DNA of 64,000 nucleotides from Desulfuromonadales bacterium (GCA_014860225.1 JACZKE010000001.1:31338-95337), one strand, 5' to 3'. Counted from the stretch's first letter, positions 42,596 through 52,208 are shown. Notes: a model not told the origin generated them from the letters alone. Made by a program: numbers and translations.

Positions 42596-42739
42596 AATAT
42601 TCCTCACGGTAAAATCCCCCAAGAATACGGAAACAGTGTTTTATTATTTTCTCTATTGAGTTATAGTCATTCAAATGTTTCTGCACGAAGACATTTTTTG
42701 TGTACAAGAAGTCTTTCGGGTTCCAAGGGGAGGGATAAT

Positions 42740-43153
42740 ATGCTGTTTGTCTGGAATGACGACTACAAGACCGGCATCACAAAAATCGACCAGGATCACA
42801 AGACTCTGGTCAATTTGATCAACGACCTCTATGAAGCAATGCAGGATGGCAGCGGTGGCGCCCTTCTTCTGCCGATATTCTCGGCACTCAAGCATTACAC
42901 AGAAAACCACTTCGCCGAAGAAGAGCGCTACATGGTCGAGCATGACGCCCCGGACCAGGAAAAACACTTCCAGGAGCATAAGCTGATGGTGGCAAAACTT
43001 GCAGACCTGGAAAGCAGACACCGCAAAGGCGAAGCGGCGATCTCGTTAATAACCCTGTCTTTTTTGCGTGATTGGCTGAAAAATCATATCTGCATGATTG
43101 ACCAGGAAATGGTTCTTCAACTCAAAGGCAAGGATGTTGTTCAGGGTACATAA
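42740..43153 (+). CDS. Bacteriohemerythrin
   Basis: This 137-residue four-helix protein has the hemerythrin iron ligands: His in DQDHKTLV, H...E in HYTENHFAEEERYM, H...H in HFQEHKLM and H...D in NHICMIDQEM. It binds O2 (or NO) at a di-iron site, probably for oxygen scavenging or sensing in an anaerobe. ATG 42740 follows GGGAGGG; the longer frame to 42656 is rejected. It is a single-gene unit. Confidence 0.93.
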   Translation: MLFVWNDDYKTGITKIDQDHKTLVNLINDLYEAMQDGSGGALLLPIFSALKHYTENHFAEEERYMVEHDAPDQEKHFQEHKLMVAKLADLESRHRKGEAAISLITLSFLRDWLKNHICMIDQEMVLQLKGKDVVQGT

Positions 43154-43217
43154 ATAAACGGACCTGTAACCCAAACGAAGGTCATATTCTTTGTTGTCAA
43201 GGTCATATGGTGTGAAA

Positions 43218-43243
43218 CGGGGATACCTGTTCAGGTATCCCCG
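43218..43243. terminator. Hairpin between convergent genes
   Basis: CGGGGATACCT pairs with AGGTATCCCCG over a 4-base loop. There is no T-run on either strand, so it may be a weak terminator or message stabiliser between hemerythrin and the Cse60-like gene. Confidence 0.6.
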
Positions 43244-43280
43244 CAAACGTTGCTCAGCCGAACGTAAAACCTTTACCGGC

Positions 43281-43475
43281 TCATTCCTCATAAACCAGCA
43301 CGCGGATCAGACCGCAGGTATTCCCCGCTTCGACAGTCGTTGAGTCACTGACCGACAGGACTCTTTTGATAGGGTTGTTCTGGATAAACTGGTTAACACG
43401 TTCATCCAGTTCATGCAACTCGCGCTGCGCTTTGAAGGGCTGCAATGGCTCGCCGAAGGTTTTAACCTTGATCAT
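43281..43475 (-). CDS. Small protein, possibly Cse60/DUF2758-like
   Basis: This 64-residue soluble protein begins MIKVKTFGEPLQPF and has an amphipathic helix (ELHELDERVNQFIQNN) and a beta pair (VLSVSDSTTV, IRVLVYEE). This pattern resembles the family named after sporulation protein Cse60, which in non-sporulating bacteria has no known function. A good ribosome site (GGGAGG) precedes it. It lies 24 bases after the NifU-domain gene, in the same direction. Confidence 0.65.
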   Translation of the reverse strand: MIKVKTFGEPLQPFKAQRELHELDERVNQFIQNNPIKRVLSVSDSTTVEAGNTCGLIRVLVYEE

Positions 43476-43499
43476 GACAACCTCCCGGTAGCCAGGTTA

Positions 43500-43721
43500 T
43501 CAGACCTGGACCACCTCTTTGACCTCAGGAAGCTTTTCCCTGAGGGTTCTTTCAATACCCATCTTGAGTGTCATGGTTGACATCGGACAGGAGCCACAGG
43601 CTCCTGTCAGCCTTACACTGACAATCCCGTCATCGGTAACGTCAACCAGTTCCACATCGCCACCATCGGCCTGCAATGCAGGGCGAATCAACTCCAGCAC
43701 TTCCTGTACCTTTGCTTTCAT
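43500..43721 (-). CDS. NifU C-terminal domain Fe-S carrier (Nfu type)
   Basis: This 73-residue protein is a stand-alone NifU C-terminal domain with the cluster-binding motif [10 protein letters not shown] and the helix-strand pattern [16 protein letters not shown]. Dimers carry a 4Fe-4S cluster to target proteins. AAGGAG precedes ATG 43721. It is followed by the Cse60-like gene, probably as a two-gene transcript. Confidence 0.93.
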   Translation of the reverse strand: MKAKVQEVLELIRPALQADGGDVELVDVTDDGIVSVRLTGACGSCPMSTMTLKMGIERTLREKLPEVKEVVQV

Positions 43722-43915
43722 CGGATAATTCTCCTTATCGTTTTTATTTAAGTAGCAGCATACCTGCTTTGTGTCCTCCCGGTAAACCGGAACAGGTTCA
43801 GTCTAACAGAAAGCTCTGTGATATGCCAAAGTGTCATGGCGAAATTTTTGCTTAGCCATCCCATGACTATTTGCGAACGCATCAAACATATAGCTGCATA
43901 CATTCGTTGATCCGT

Positions 43916-45079
43916 TCAGCCGGCGGCTATGGACTCTATTGTTCGACCGCAGAGCAATTCAGGAGTACCGACATTTTTCCCCTGAACAAGCACCTTGAAG
44001 GTTTCACCCATCCCTGCTTCCGGCATGATCAGGTTCTTAAGGGTCAGACGTATTGCACGCGCCTCTTTTTCATCCGCAGCAGCGGTCTCGAGGCGCATCA
44101 GCTCTTCAAAAAAACCAAGACCCAGCAAAAAACGATACTGCTCGGAAAAACAGAGCGTTTCCAGACCAACCTCACTTCCGGCTTTTTGCAGCGCGGTGAA
44201 ATCGATGTGAGCCGTGATATCTTTTTCACCAACGCGTTCGTAAGGATTATCGTCGGCCTGATGGCGATGATAACACATCAGGGTGCCTGACCTTCGATGT
44301 GGTGCATAAAGCTCTCTGGCCGGATAGCCATAATCGATAGTCAGAACGAAACCCTGACTGACCCGTTGACCGACCAGGTACATCCAGTCAATAGCTGCCA
44401 GGTTAACTTCGGCGCGATTCCCTTCAAGGGGACCGCAACCCAGCCAGGCGAAGTATGCAGAGAGACGCGGATCTGTCGCGACCCGCAGCTCTTCAATAAA
44501 AACATCCTCCCGGCTGGTTACGAAAACTTCATGAAGCACACCGGCATGTTTCTCGACGATATGCACAGGGAAGGCGTCAACAAGTTCGTTCGAGAGAAAG
44601 CAACCAGACGTTATCGACCAGTCATCTTCACAACTCCATGCAATTTTGTCGCTGTGAACGTCAAGATTTTTGGCCTGGCGAAGACGGTTATCATGACTGA
44701 CCTCGACCAGCGTGTAGGTTAAACGGGCATAGAGCTCCGGCGCTTCCTTTGCCAAAGTATCAAGAATATCCAGGGCAAGATGCCCTTCACCGGCGCCCTG
44801 TTCTACGATCTGAAAGATTTCGGCAGAGAGCAATTCTGCCATCTGCACCAGCTGACGTGCCACCAGGCGACCGAAGAGCGCGTTGACACTGCTTGAGGTG
44901 AAAAAATCCCCTGATTTGCCAATCCGGTCACGTGCCGCCATGTAATAACCGTACTGCGGATGATAAAGTGTCTGCGCCATGAAATCTGCAAAGTTTATTC
45001 CGTCGGCTGCTTGAGCCTGCTGGTGCAGCAATGCTGCCAGCGGTGAAGTGTTGTTTTGCGGGGGAACCTGTCGTGTCAT
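43916..45079 (-). CDS. MidA/NDUFAF7-family SAM-dependent arginine methyltransferase-like protein
   Basis: This 387-residue protein begins its core with INFADFMAQTLYHPQYGYY and SGDFFTSSSVN, both typical of the DUF185/MidA family. The SAM motif is EQGAGEGHLALDIL near residue 95. Human NDUFAF7 methylates an arginine of complex I; a similar role toward NDH-1 is possible but unproven in bacteria. ATG 45079 is preferred because GAGGTGA lies seven bases upstream; a GTG at 45091 is the alternative. The UgpQ-like gene lies just upstream on the same strand. Confidence 0.9.
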   Translation of the reverse strand: MTRQVPPQNNTSPLAALLHQQAQAADGINFADFMAQTLYHPQYGYYMAARDRIGKSGDFFTSSSVNALFGRLVARQLVQMAELLSAEIFQIVEQGAGEGHLALDILDTLAKEAPELYARLTYTLVEVSHDNRLRQAKNLDVHSDKIAWSCEDDWSITSGCFLSNELVDAFPVHIVEKHAGVLHEVFVTSREDVFIEELRVATDPRLSAYFAWLGCGPLEGNRAEVNLAAIDWMYLVGQRVSQGFVLTIDYGYPARELYAPHRRSGTLMCYHRHQADDNPYERVGEKDITAHIDFTALQKAGSEVGLETLCFSEQYRFLLGLGFFEELMRLETAAADEKEARAIRLTLKNLIMPEAGMGETFKVLVQGKNVGTPELLCGRTIESIAAG

Positions 45080-45145
45080 AATATCAGTCACCTCAGAAAT
45101 TGAGCGGGCAGTTCAGTCTGACCGTCCATGGTGTTTAAGACTTGA

Positions 45146-45871
45146 TCACGTTGAGAACTCCGGGGATTGAAAGACGGAGCTGAGCGTTGCAGGATCATTG
45201 GTAAAGAGCCCTGAGACACCGGCTCGGGCCAGACTTCTGGCAGCACACGCACGATCAACGGTCCAGACGAACACGGGCAGACCTGCAAGCGTACAGGCGG
45301 CGATCATTGGACGAGTCACCAGATTTACCGCTGGATGGAAAGCGCAGGTCGACAAGTCTCTGGCGGTCTTGACTGCATACCGCCAGCTGCCGGAGTCGAA
45401 AAGTACTGCCAGAGGGAGATGACCATCAGCGGAACGCAAACGACGCAGCAGATCATAATTGAACGAAGAGACGACAACCTCCGCAGAGGGGTACTGTTTA
45501 AGCATCTCGAGCACGGCCATCCCGGCACGGAACTCTTTGAGCTCCAGATTAAGGCGCAACCGCCCGCCAAAGGTATTCAGAACCTCTTCCAGGCAAGGAA
45601 TCGATTCGCCGGCAAACTCGCTGGCAAACCAGCTACCGGCATCAAGCCGCTGCAGTTGCTGCCACGTCATCCCGGCAACCGGACCATGGCCATCAGTGGT
45701 TCTTTGCAGAGTCTCATCGTGAATGACAACCGGAATCCCGTCGCGAGACAAATGGATGTCCAGCTCAAGACCATCACCACCGCTCTCGACGGCAACAGCA
45801 AATGCAGCCATAGTATTTTCCGGGGCGCAACAGGAGGCTCCGCGATGAGCCCAGAGGAAAGGACGCTTCAT
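45146..45871 (-). CDS. Glycerophosphodiester phosphodiesterase, cytoplasmic (UgpQ-like)
   Basis: This 241-residue TIM-barrel enzyme splits glycerophosphodiesters to glycerol-3-phosphate and an alcohol. Catalytic signatures are AHRGASCCAPENT, the metal ligands in LELDIHLSRDG, VVIHDETLQRTT and LNLELK. There is no signal peptide. It is 66 bases upstream of the MidA-type gene and probably co-transcribed with it. Confidence 0.92.
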   Translation of the reverse strand: MKRPFLWAHRGASCCAPENTMAAFAVAVESGGDGLELDIHLSRDGIPVVIHDETLQRTTDGHGPVAGMTWQQLQRLDAGSWFASEFAGESIPCLEEVLNTFGGRLRLNLELKEFRAGMAVLEMLKQYPSAEVVVSSFNYDLLRRLRSADGHLPLAVLFDSGSWRYAVKTARDLSTCAFHPAVNLVTRPMIAACTLAGLPVFVWTVDRACAARSLARAGVSGLFTNDPATLSSVFQSPEFST

Positions 45872-45916
45872 ATCTGTTATGCTTTCAAGCAGGAAAAAAT
45901 TTCAGAAAGGCAGCAC

Positions 45917-46075
45917 ATGCGATTTGATCTCTTCCTGATTATCCTTGGCATCCTGCTGGCTCTGGCTATTGTGCTGACTTTGCTTTTCGGCAAGGAGCAT
46001 AGTCGCCACGGATACGGTGTGATCTTTCCATATTCCCTTGAACAACCTCACTCCTTACCCTTTAAGACCGGGTAA
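45917..46075 (+). CDS. Small single-pass membrane protein, 52 aa
   Basis: This short gene starts at ATG 45917 with AAAGG at seven bases. The protein is one hydrophobic helix (LFLIILGILLALAIVLTLLF) and a basic/aromatic tail (SRHGYGVIFPYSLEQ). Its end overlaps the end of the convergent rhodanese gene by 28 bases. I do not recognise the family. The ribosome site and strong membrane helix support it; no homologue evidence is available here. Confidence 0.55.
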   Translation: MRFDLFLIILGILLALAIVLTLLFGKEHSRHGYGVIFPYSLEQPHSLPFKTG

Positions 46076-46440
46076 CCAGATTGTTCCCACGAATAGATCC
46101 CACCATAGAGATTATAGATCTCGGAGTATCCTTGTCGCGCCAGGTAATTAACCACCTGGGCACTGCGTGAACCAACAGCACAATAGACGAGGACTGGCCG
46201 TTTTTTCGGCACTTCGCCCAGCCGCTTTACAAACTGATCAATGGGAATCAAACGGGCGTCTTCGAGTCGGGTTTGCTGGTACTCTCTGGGAGTACGCACA
46301 TCAAGCACATAAAGATCGCTGCGTTGGCCGACCAGGCTAAAAGCCTCCTGGGGCGTCAAGTTGCGGGCAATAGCAGCATCAGCATAAACCGGCAGTACAA
46401 CCACCAGCAAAAAAAAGCAGCAAAGGAATTGACGTTTCAT
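46048..46440 (-). CDS. Periplasmic rhodanese-domain protein
   Basis: This 130-residue exported protein has a signal peptide (cleavage near ADA) and a single rhodanese domain with the active cysteine in VYCAVGSRSAQ. Preceding blocks YVLDVRTPREYQ and ARLIPIDQF are canonical. It should transfer sulfane sulfur in the periplasm; the partner is unknown. AGAGGTG precedes ATG 46440. Confidence 0.9.
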   Translation of the reverse strand: MKRQFLCCFFLLVVVLPVYADAAIARNLTPQEAFSLVGQRSDLYVLDVRTPREYQQTRLEDARLIPIDQFVKRLGEVPKKRPVLVYCAVGSRSAQVVNYLARQGYSEIYNLYGGIYSWEQSGYPVLKGKE

Positions 46441-46761
46441 AACACACCTCTTGTGGGCATATATTTCTTACCTGACTCCGTGATGATTGGCTTACTCAAT
46501 CGGATTAAGACATTACTGCTGATTTCACAGGGAGAAGAGTGAGGGATGAGGTTGCGTCTCACACTTCACTGATTCAGGTCTTGTATAGAGCCTTGACAGT
46601 GTTATCAGCGGGCTCGAGACAAACTCATGTAGGCGATTCTAATCATCAGCCGATTATATGCAAAAGACAATATTATTCCACCCCAAAAAGATTTGTCTTT
46701 GCCCATGAAAAATGTAATCATAGCGGCCGTTGTCATACGGGTTTCCCCCAGGAGGGTTGAG

Positions 46762-47715
46762 ATGGACCGCAATCTTGCACTTGAGTTGGTCAGAGTCACT
46801 GAAGCCGCAGCCCTTGCCTGTGGTCGCTGGGTCGGCAAAGGCGACAAAAATTCTGCAGATGATGCAGCCACGCAGGCAATGCGTCAGGCACTTGAATCAA
46901 TGGAAATTTCCGGGACCGTGGTGATCGGTGAGGGCGAGATGGATGAAGCGCCCATGCTTTATATCGGCGAGAAACTGGGCCGCGGCAGCGGCCAGGATGT
47001 TGATATCGCAGTTGACCCGCTCGAAGGCACAAACATTTGTTCCAAAGGTCTGAATGGCTCGATCGCAACCATTGCCCTGGCACCGCGTGGGGGCTTTTTA
47101 CATGCCCCGGACATGTATATGGAAAAGATCGCGGTCGGCCCGACAGCCCGGGGGGTTATTGACATCAACATGTCAGCAACTGTAAACCTGCAGCGGGTAG
47201 CCGATGCCAAGAGTTGTTACATTGAGGACCTGACTGTCGTTATCCTCGATCGCCCGCGTCACGACAAAGTCGTGGACGAAATTCGCAAGGCGGGAGCCCG
47301 TATTCACCTGATCACCGACGGCGATGTCGCTCCAGCGATAGCTGCTGCAGTGGAAAACAGTGGCGTTGATATGCTGCTCGGCATCGGTGGTGCACCTGAA
47401 GGTGTCCTGGCTGCCGCAGCATTGAAGTGCATGGGCGGTGACATGCAGGGGCGTTTGGTCTTTATGAATGAGGAGGAACGCAGTCGGGCAAAAGACATGG
47501 GCATCAACGATTTTGATAAAGTCTATCAATGTGATGAAATGGCTAACGGTGACGTTGTCTTCGCGGCAACCGGTGTAACCAGCGGTGATTTGTTGCGTGG
47601 CGTCCGCTATTTCTCCGGCGGCGCAGAAACCCACTCCATCGTCATGCGCTCCAAAACCCGCACCATCCGCTTTGTCGAGACCCGACACAGTTTCGACTTT
47701 AAACCCAAATACTGA
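46762..47715 (+). CDS. glpX: Class II fructose-1,6-bisphosphatase GlpX
   Basis: This 317-residue enzyme dephosphorylates fructose-1,6-bisphosphate in gluconeogenesis, as needed during growth on acetate. It carries metal/substrate motifs GEGEMDEAPML and DIAVDPLEGTN, plus GIGGAPEGVLAAAALKC. ATG 46762 follows GGAGGG. The 321-base gap upstream holds a possible promoter (TTGTCT 46693, 16 bases, TAATCA 46715) and nothing else I can name. Confidence 0.95.
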   Translation: MDRNLALELVRVTEAAALACGRWVGKGDKNSADDAATQAMRQALESMEISGTVVIGEGEMDEAPMLYIGEKLGRGSGQDVDIAVDPLEGTNICSKGLNGSIATIALAPRGGFLHAPDMYMEKIAVGPTARGVIDINMSATVNLQRVADAKSCYIEDLTVVILDRPRHDKVVDEIRKAGARIHLITDGDVAPAIAAAVENSGVDMLLGIGGAPEGVLAAAALKCMGGDMQGRLVFMNEEERSRAKDMGINDFDKVYQCDEMANGDVVFAATGVTSGDLLRGVRYFSGGAETHSIVMRSKTRTIRFVETRHSFDFKPKY

Positions 47716-47796
47716 TGGCATCGCGAAAAGCCAGCCCGACGATATTTTCGTTTGGCTGTCTCAAACATCGGCACTGAGCAACAAATGGCTTTGGAC

Positions 47797-47825
47797 TTGT
47801 CAGGCTCATGACAAGTTGATAGTAT
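47797..47825 (+). promoter_or_regulatory. Sigma-70-type promoter of the kinase-BON gene
   Basis: TTGTCA (47797-47802), 17 bases and TAGTAT (47820-47825), 37 bases before ATG 47862. Confidence 0.55.
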
Positions 47826-47861
47826 TGCTCCAGCTTTCAATGCATAAAGTGAGGTTAATAC

Positions 47862-48689
47862 ATGGCGATAATCACGATTTCCAGGGAAATGGGCAGTGGC
47901 GGAATTCCGATTGCCCACAAGGTAGCCGAGGAGTTGGGGTACCGGTTGATTGACGGCGAGGCAATTATGGCGGCGGCTGAAGCTTACGGCCTGTCTGCTG
48001 AAGCCGTGGAGCAGGCCGATGAAAAGCCCCCACACTTTGTTGACACTCTCGACTCGAAACAATCTCTGGATCTCCACCTGATTGAGTTGATCATTCTCGA
48101 AGCTGCTCTTAAAGGTAATGTGGTCATTTATGGACGCGGTGGGCAGGATCTGCTCAAAGACGTCAACAGTGTTCTGCGAACCAGAATTATCGCACCATTC
48201 GAGGATCGTGTCGAACGCTGGGCGGAACGCGAGTGGCTCGACCCGGACCGCGCCCGTTACCTGGTACGCAAGAGTGACCAGCAGAGAGCCGGTTTCATCT
48301 TGTATTACTTCGATCGGAACTGGGAAAACAGCGTCCATTATGACCTGACCATCAATACCCAGCGGCTTTCCGTTGATACCGCTGTCCAGATCATCTGCAA
48401 CAGCGTCAAGGACGAAAACCTTGTAAGCGTAAAAGCCAACAGCAAGAGAATCCTTTCCGATCTGATCCTGAGGAAACGCGTAGAAATTGCAATTCTTTCG
48501 GCTACCGACATCGACGCTTACCTGCTTGAGATAACAGTTGAAAATGGCGTGGTAACTCTAGCTGGACAGGTTCATTCGCGAGCAGAGAAGAAAGCAGCAG
48601 AAGTTCATGCCCGTTCGATTGAGGGCATCAGTAATGTGCAGAACAACATCGGAGTTGTCGAATATCGCACAAATCCCTTAGAGCATTAA
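47862..48689 (+). CDS. Cytidylate-kinase-like protein fused to a C-terminal BON domain
   Basis: This 275-residue protein joins two parts. Residues 1-190 are the cytidylate-kinase-like family (ITISREMGSGG start, LIDGEAI, VIYGRGGQDLL, RTRIIAPFEDRVER). Residues about 200-270 are a BON domain (DIDAYLLEITVENGVVTLAGQVHSRAEKKAAE pattern, ending in GISNVQNNIGVV). BON domains usually bind phospholipid or other ligands in envelope proteins, yet there is no signal peptide here, so a cytoplasmic ligand-sensing or membrane-contact role is likely. The real nucleotide substrate is unknown. Confidence 0.85.
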   Translation: MAIITISREMGSGGIPIAHKVAEELGYRLIDGEAIMAAAEAYGLSAEAVEQADEKPPHFVDTLDSKQSLDLHLIELIILEAALKGNVVIYGRGGQDLLKDVNSVLRTRIIAPFEDRVERWAEREWLDPDRARYLVRKSDQQRAGFILYYFDRNWENSVHYDLTINTQRLSVDTAVQIICNSVKDENLVSVKANSKRILSDLILRKRVEIAILSATDIDAYLLEITVENGVVTLAGQVHSRAEKKAAEVHARSIEGISNVQNNIGVVEYRTNPLEH

Positions 48690-48721
48690 AGCCATTAACC
48701 ACTACAAACCAGTTCTCCCCG

Positions 48722-48754
48722 GAAGCCGACCTGACACAGTCGGCTTCTCTTTTT
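48722..48754 (+). terminator. Rho-independent terminator
   Basis: GAAGCCGAC pairs with GTCGGCTTC over an 8-base loop, followed by TCTTTTT. It ends the kinase-BON transcript. Confidence 0.88.
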
Positions 48755-48847
48755 GTTCAGAAGTCTATCAGACTTGACTGTCTCTTGTTAATCAGACACA
48801 CGTCATGACTTCTCAGGCTTGTTCCCCGGCAAACCTCTATGCTATCT

Positions 48848-49021
48848 TCCATCCGGGAACTCCGGATAGAAGATCGCCGGGTTTCTGATCTGAAAATCAT
48901 ATTTTTTTCACAAGGTCAAAAATAATCAACGGTATGAGCGAAAGCGTAGCGCTTTACGCCGCACAACCAAATACTCGGATTGACGCAGAGGTTGCGGAAA
49001 AGGGCGGTTTCCGGACAGAAA
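48848..49021 (+). repeat. Repeat R2, copy 2, uninterrupted (~174 bp)
   Basis: It starts with a hairpin (CATCCGGGAACTCCGGAT), runs through AAGCGTAGCGCTTTACGCC and ATTGACGCAGAG, and ends GCGGTTTCCGGAC. The right half is close to copy 1 at 28.7 kb, the left half looser. It occupies the leader of yebC; the remaining bases of this 385-base gap hold the terminator before it. Confidence 0.78.
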
Positions 49022-49074
49022 CTATGCTAGAATAACCCGCATTTTACATGACACTATTGTTAAGGAGTGAGGAC

Positions 49075-49818
49075 ATGGCCGGACACAGTAAATGGGCCAA
49101 CATTAAACATCGCAAAGGCGCTCAGGATGCCAAACGCGGTAAGATTTTCACAAAAATCATCAAAGAGCTTACGGTTGCTGCGCGCATCGGCGGCGGTGAC
49201 CCGGATCTCAACCCACGGTTACGAACTGCAATCGACAAGGCCAAGCAGGCCAACATGCCGAAAGACAATGTGGATCGGGCTATCAAGAAAGGCACCGGCG
49301 ATCTGGATGGTGTCAATTACGAAGAAGGCCTCTTCGAAGGATATGGTCCCGGTGGTGTCGCATTGATTGTCGAATTCCTTACCGACAACCGCACCCGTAC
49401 CGTGGCTGATGTACGTCACTGCTTCAGTAAATATGGCGGCAACCTTGGCGTCAGCGGCTCAGTTGCATTTCTCTTTGATCGCAAGGGACTGATCTCCTTT
49501 TCAGCAGAAAATGATTTCGACCAGATCTTCGAAATCGCTCTTGAAGCTGGGGCTGAAGACGTGAAAGACGAGGGTGATGTCTACGAAGTAATCACTGAAC
49601 CTGCGGATTTCATCGAGGTTCGGGATGCCATGGCGGTGGCCGGGCTACAATGGGAAACAGCCGAGACATGCATGATGCCGCAGATTCAGGTGCAACTCGC
49701 AGGCAAGCCCGCGGAAACCATGCTGAAATTGATGGTTGCCCTGGAGGATAACGATGACGTGCAAAACGTTTACGCCAACTTCGACATCAGCGATGATGAG
49801 TTGGACAAAATCATGTAA
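49075..49818 (+). CDS. yebC: YebC/PmpR-family protein
   Basis: This 247-residue protein has the full signature start [22 protein letters not shown] and the typical acidic C-terminus ([15 protein letters not shown]). The family includes transcription regulators and, in recent work, ribosome-associated factors that relieve stalling at proline stretches. AAGGAGTGAGG precedes ATG 49075. It heads the conserved yebC-ruvC-ruvA-ruvB order. Confidence 0.95.
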   Translation: MAGHSKWANIKHRKGAQDAKRGKIFTKIIKELTVAARIGGGDPDLNPRLRTAIDKAKQANMPKDNVDRAIKKGTGDLDGVNYEEGLFEGYGPGGVALIVEFLTDNRTRTVADVRHCFSKYGGNLGVSGSVAFLFDRKGLISFSAENDFDQIFEIALEAGAEDVKDEGDVYEVITEPADFIEVRDAMAVAGLQWETAETCMMPQIQVQLAGKPAETMLKLMVALEDNDDVQNVYANFDISDDELDKIM

Positions 49819-49893
49819 AGCCGGGATGCGCGGGATGCAAAGCAGGAACTGGCTTTATCGTATTTCACGCCTTACGGTTTGTACTTCGAGCTC

Positions 49894-50394
49894 ATGAGAA
49901 TCCTTGGTATCGACCCGGGCACCGGAATTACCGGCTACGGCATTATTGATGTTGATGGTAATCGCATACGTCATGTTGATAATGGCATTATCAAAACCCG
50001 CAGCAGCGAAGTCTTGCCACTCAGGCTGAAAGCCATTTATGACGGCCTGACATCGATTCTTAAAGAATACACGCCTGAAGCTGTTGCCGTTGAACAAGTT
50101 TTTATGGCAAAGAACCCGCGAGCGGCATTAACGCTTGGCCATGCCCGCGGTACAGCTGTTCTTTCCGCCGTAAACCTTGGTTTGGAGGTCCACGAATATT
50201 CGGCCCTGCAAGTGAAGAGCGCTGTGGTCGGTTATGGACATGCCAGCAAGCAGCAAGTCCAGCAAATGGTCAAAATACTATTAACGCTTCCGGAAGTTGC
50301 CCAGGAGGATGCTGCCGATGCCTTGGCAGTAGCTATTTGCCATGCCAACAGCCGCACCTTGAGATTGGCTGTCAGCAGCTCCATGCGACGTTAA
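49894..50394 (+). CDS. ruvC: Holliday junction resolvase RuvC
   Basis: This 166-residue RNase-H-fold nuclease has the acidic active site: Asp7 in ILGIDPGTG, Glu in [10 protein letters not shown], and two Asp in [14 protein letters not shown]. It cuts Holliday junctions in complex with RuvAB. ATG 49894 is chosen; the frame opens earlier with a TTG at 49879. It follows yebC at 75 bases. Confidence 0.96.
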   Translation: MRILGIDPGTGITGYGIIDVDGNRIRHVDNGIIKTRSSEVLPLRLKAIYDGLTSILKEYTPEAVAVEQVFMAKNPRAALTLGHARGTAVLSAVNLGLEVHEYSALQVKSAVVGYGHASKQQVQQMVKILLTLPEVAQEDAADALAVAICHANSRTLRLAVSSSMRR

Positions 50395-50456
50395 TATACG
50401 AATAAAGGCGCAATCACAAGCAAAGCCCTGTCCATTATTGAGGAGAGCACACCCTG

Positions 50457-51059
50457 ATGATCGCTCTGGTTCGCGGCACCATGGCTTACAAATCGACCGA
50501 CCACGTGATCATTGATGTCGGTGGCGTCGGTTATAGGCTGTCCATTCCATTGTCAACCTTCTATTCACTCCCGGAGACCGGCGAAGTCAGCCTCTTTACG
50601 CATACACATGTCAGGGAAGATGCCCTCCTTCTCTACGGTTTTCTGACCCTTGAAGAAAAAAATCTGTTTGTCATCCTGATCGGTATTTCCGGAGTTGGAC
50701 CAAAGCTGGCCGTCAATATCCTCTCTCACATCCCGGCGGGAGACCTTAAAAGGGCAATTGCTGCAGGCGACATCAAACGCCTCTCGGGGTTGCCTGGCAT
50801 CGGCAAAAAGACAGCCGAGCGTCTGGTGCTTGAGCTTAAAGACAAAGTCGGCGCGGCCGGCGGGTTCCCGGTATCGCCTGAGACAATAAACGCAGCCGGT
50901 ACAATGAATAGCATCCTGAGTGATGATGTTATCTCTGCACTGGTCAATCTCGGTTATAAAGAAAATCTGGCCCGGAAGGTTCTGGAAAGCATGGAACTGA
51001 CTCCGGGGCTGACAATGGAAGAAACCCTTAAAGGAGCACTGAAAGTCCTGATCCGTTGA
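50457..51059 (+). CDS. ruvA: Holliday junction DNA-binding protein RuvA
   Basis: This 200-residue protein has an OB-fold domain ([20 protein letters not shown]), two helix-hairpin-helix motifs ([14 protein letters not shown] and [16 protein letters not shown]) and a C-terminal RuvB-contact domain. Its tetramer holds the junction for RuvB-driven branch migration. It lies 62 bases after ruvC. Confidence 0.96.
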   Translation: MIALVRGTMAYKSTDHVIIDVGGVGYRLSIPLSTFYSLPETGEVSLFTHTHVREDALLLYGFLTLEEKNLFVILIGISGVGPKLAVNILSHIPAGDLKRAIAAGDIKRLSGLPGIGKKTAERLVLELKDKVGAAGGFPVSPETINAAGTMNSILSDDVISALVNLGYKENLARKVLESMELTPGLTMEETLKGALKVLIR

Positions 51060-51076
51060 TTTTCAGTTTACCCCCT

Positions 51077-52102
51077 ATGGAAGACCGCTTGATTTCAGCT
51101 GAGCATACCGGTGACGACGGCTCCCTTGACCTGTCGCTGCGCCCGAGAGTCCTTACGGAATACATCGGACAGAGCAAGGTCAAGGAAAATCTCAAGGTGT
51201 TCATTGGCGCTGCCCGCGCTCGTGGAGAATCACTTGATCATGTTCTTTTCTACGGCCCACCCGGGCTCGGCAAAACCACTCTGGCGCATATTATTGCGGC
51301 AGAAATGGGTGTTAACATCAAGAGTACATCCGGGCCAGTCATAGAAAAACCGGGTGATCTGGCCGCTGTCTTGACCAATCTGGAACCGGGGGACGTCCTT
51401 TTTATCGACGAAATACATCGTCTCTCTCCGGTCGTCGAGGAAATCCTTTATCCGGCGATGGAGGATTATCAACTCGATATCATGATTGGCCAGGGACCCT
51501 CGGCACGCACTATCAAGCTCGATATCCCTCGCTTCACTCTGGTCGGTGCGACAACTCGCGCAGGATTGCTCTCTTCGCCATTACGGGACCGTTTCGGCAT
51601 TTTGAACCGATTGGAGTTTTATACCCATGAGCAGTTGACGACGATCACCACGCGCAGCGCAGGGATACTAGGCGTTTCCATCGATGCCGCCGGTGCCGGT
51701 GAGATTGCCAGACGCAGTCGCGGCACGCCACGCATAGCGAATCGCCTGTTGCGCAGGGTCAGAGATTTTGCTGAAATCGACGGGGACGGTTCCATATCCC
51801 GAGGGATGGCTGATCAAGCCCTGGTTCGCCTTGAAGTTGACCAACAGGGGTTTGACCAGATGGACAGGCTGCTGCTGGAAACCATTATAGATAAATTCAG
51901 TGGCGGGCCGGTCGGTCTCGACACTTTGGCAGCGGCAATCGGCGAAGAAAAAGACACGATAGAGGATGTCATTGAGCCCTTCCTGCTTCAACAGGGCTTT
52001 ATCAATCGAACTCCCCGTGGTCGGGTTGCAACTCATCTTGCCTACACACATCTGGGACGTTCGCCAGGAACAGCTTTTCAGCCAGGGTCTCTTTTTAAGT
52101 GA
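51077..52102 (+). CDS. ruvB: Holliday junction helicase motor RuvB
   Basis: This 341-residue AAA+ ATPase has Walker [10 protein letters not shown], Walker [10 protein letters not shown], sensor 1 LVGATTRAG with the arginine finger in SPLRDRFG, and a C-terminal winged helix ([20 protein letters not shown]). ATG 51077 fits the family start; the frame back to a TTG at 51056 overlaps ruvA. It closes the yebC-ruvCAB operon, with a terminator at 52209. Confidence 0.96.
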   Translation: MEDRLISAEHTGDDGSLDLSLRPRVLTEYIGQSKVKENLKVFIGAARARGESLDHVLFYGPPGLGKTTLAHIIAAEMGVNIKSTSGPVIEKPGDLAAVLTNLEPGDVLFIDEIHRLSPVVEEILYPAMEDYQLDIMIGQGPSARTIKLDIPRFTLVGATTRAGLLSSPLRDRFGILNRLEFYTHEQLTTITTRSAGILGVSIDAAGAGEIARRSRGTPRIANRLLRRVRDFAEIDGDGSISRGMADQALVRLEVDQQGFDQMDRLLLETIIDKFSGGPVGLDTLAAAIGEEKDTIEDVIEPFLLQQGFINRTPRGRVATHLAYTHLGRSPGTAFQPGSLFK

Positions 52103-52208
52103 ACTACCTGGTACAGAATAAATTGAAATTACTTTGTCTCCTGTATAAATCTTGTGATAGCTTGAGTTTGTGGGGGGTGATTCATGCAACTAGCCCTGCT
52201 GACACCCC

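Noticed and set aside
47607..48338. 243-residue minus-strand frame across the end of glpX and the kinase-BON gene
   Set aside because: It spans two real genes and their promoter on the other strand; no support as a gene.
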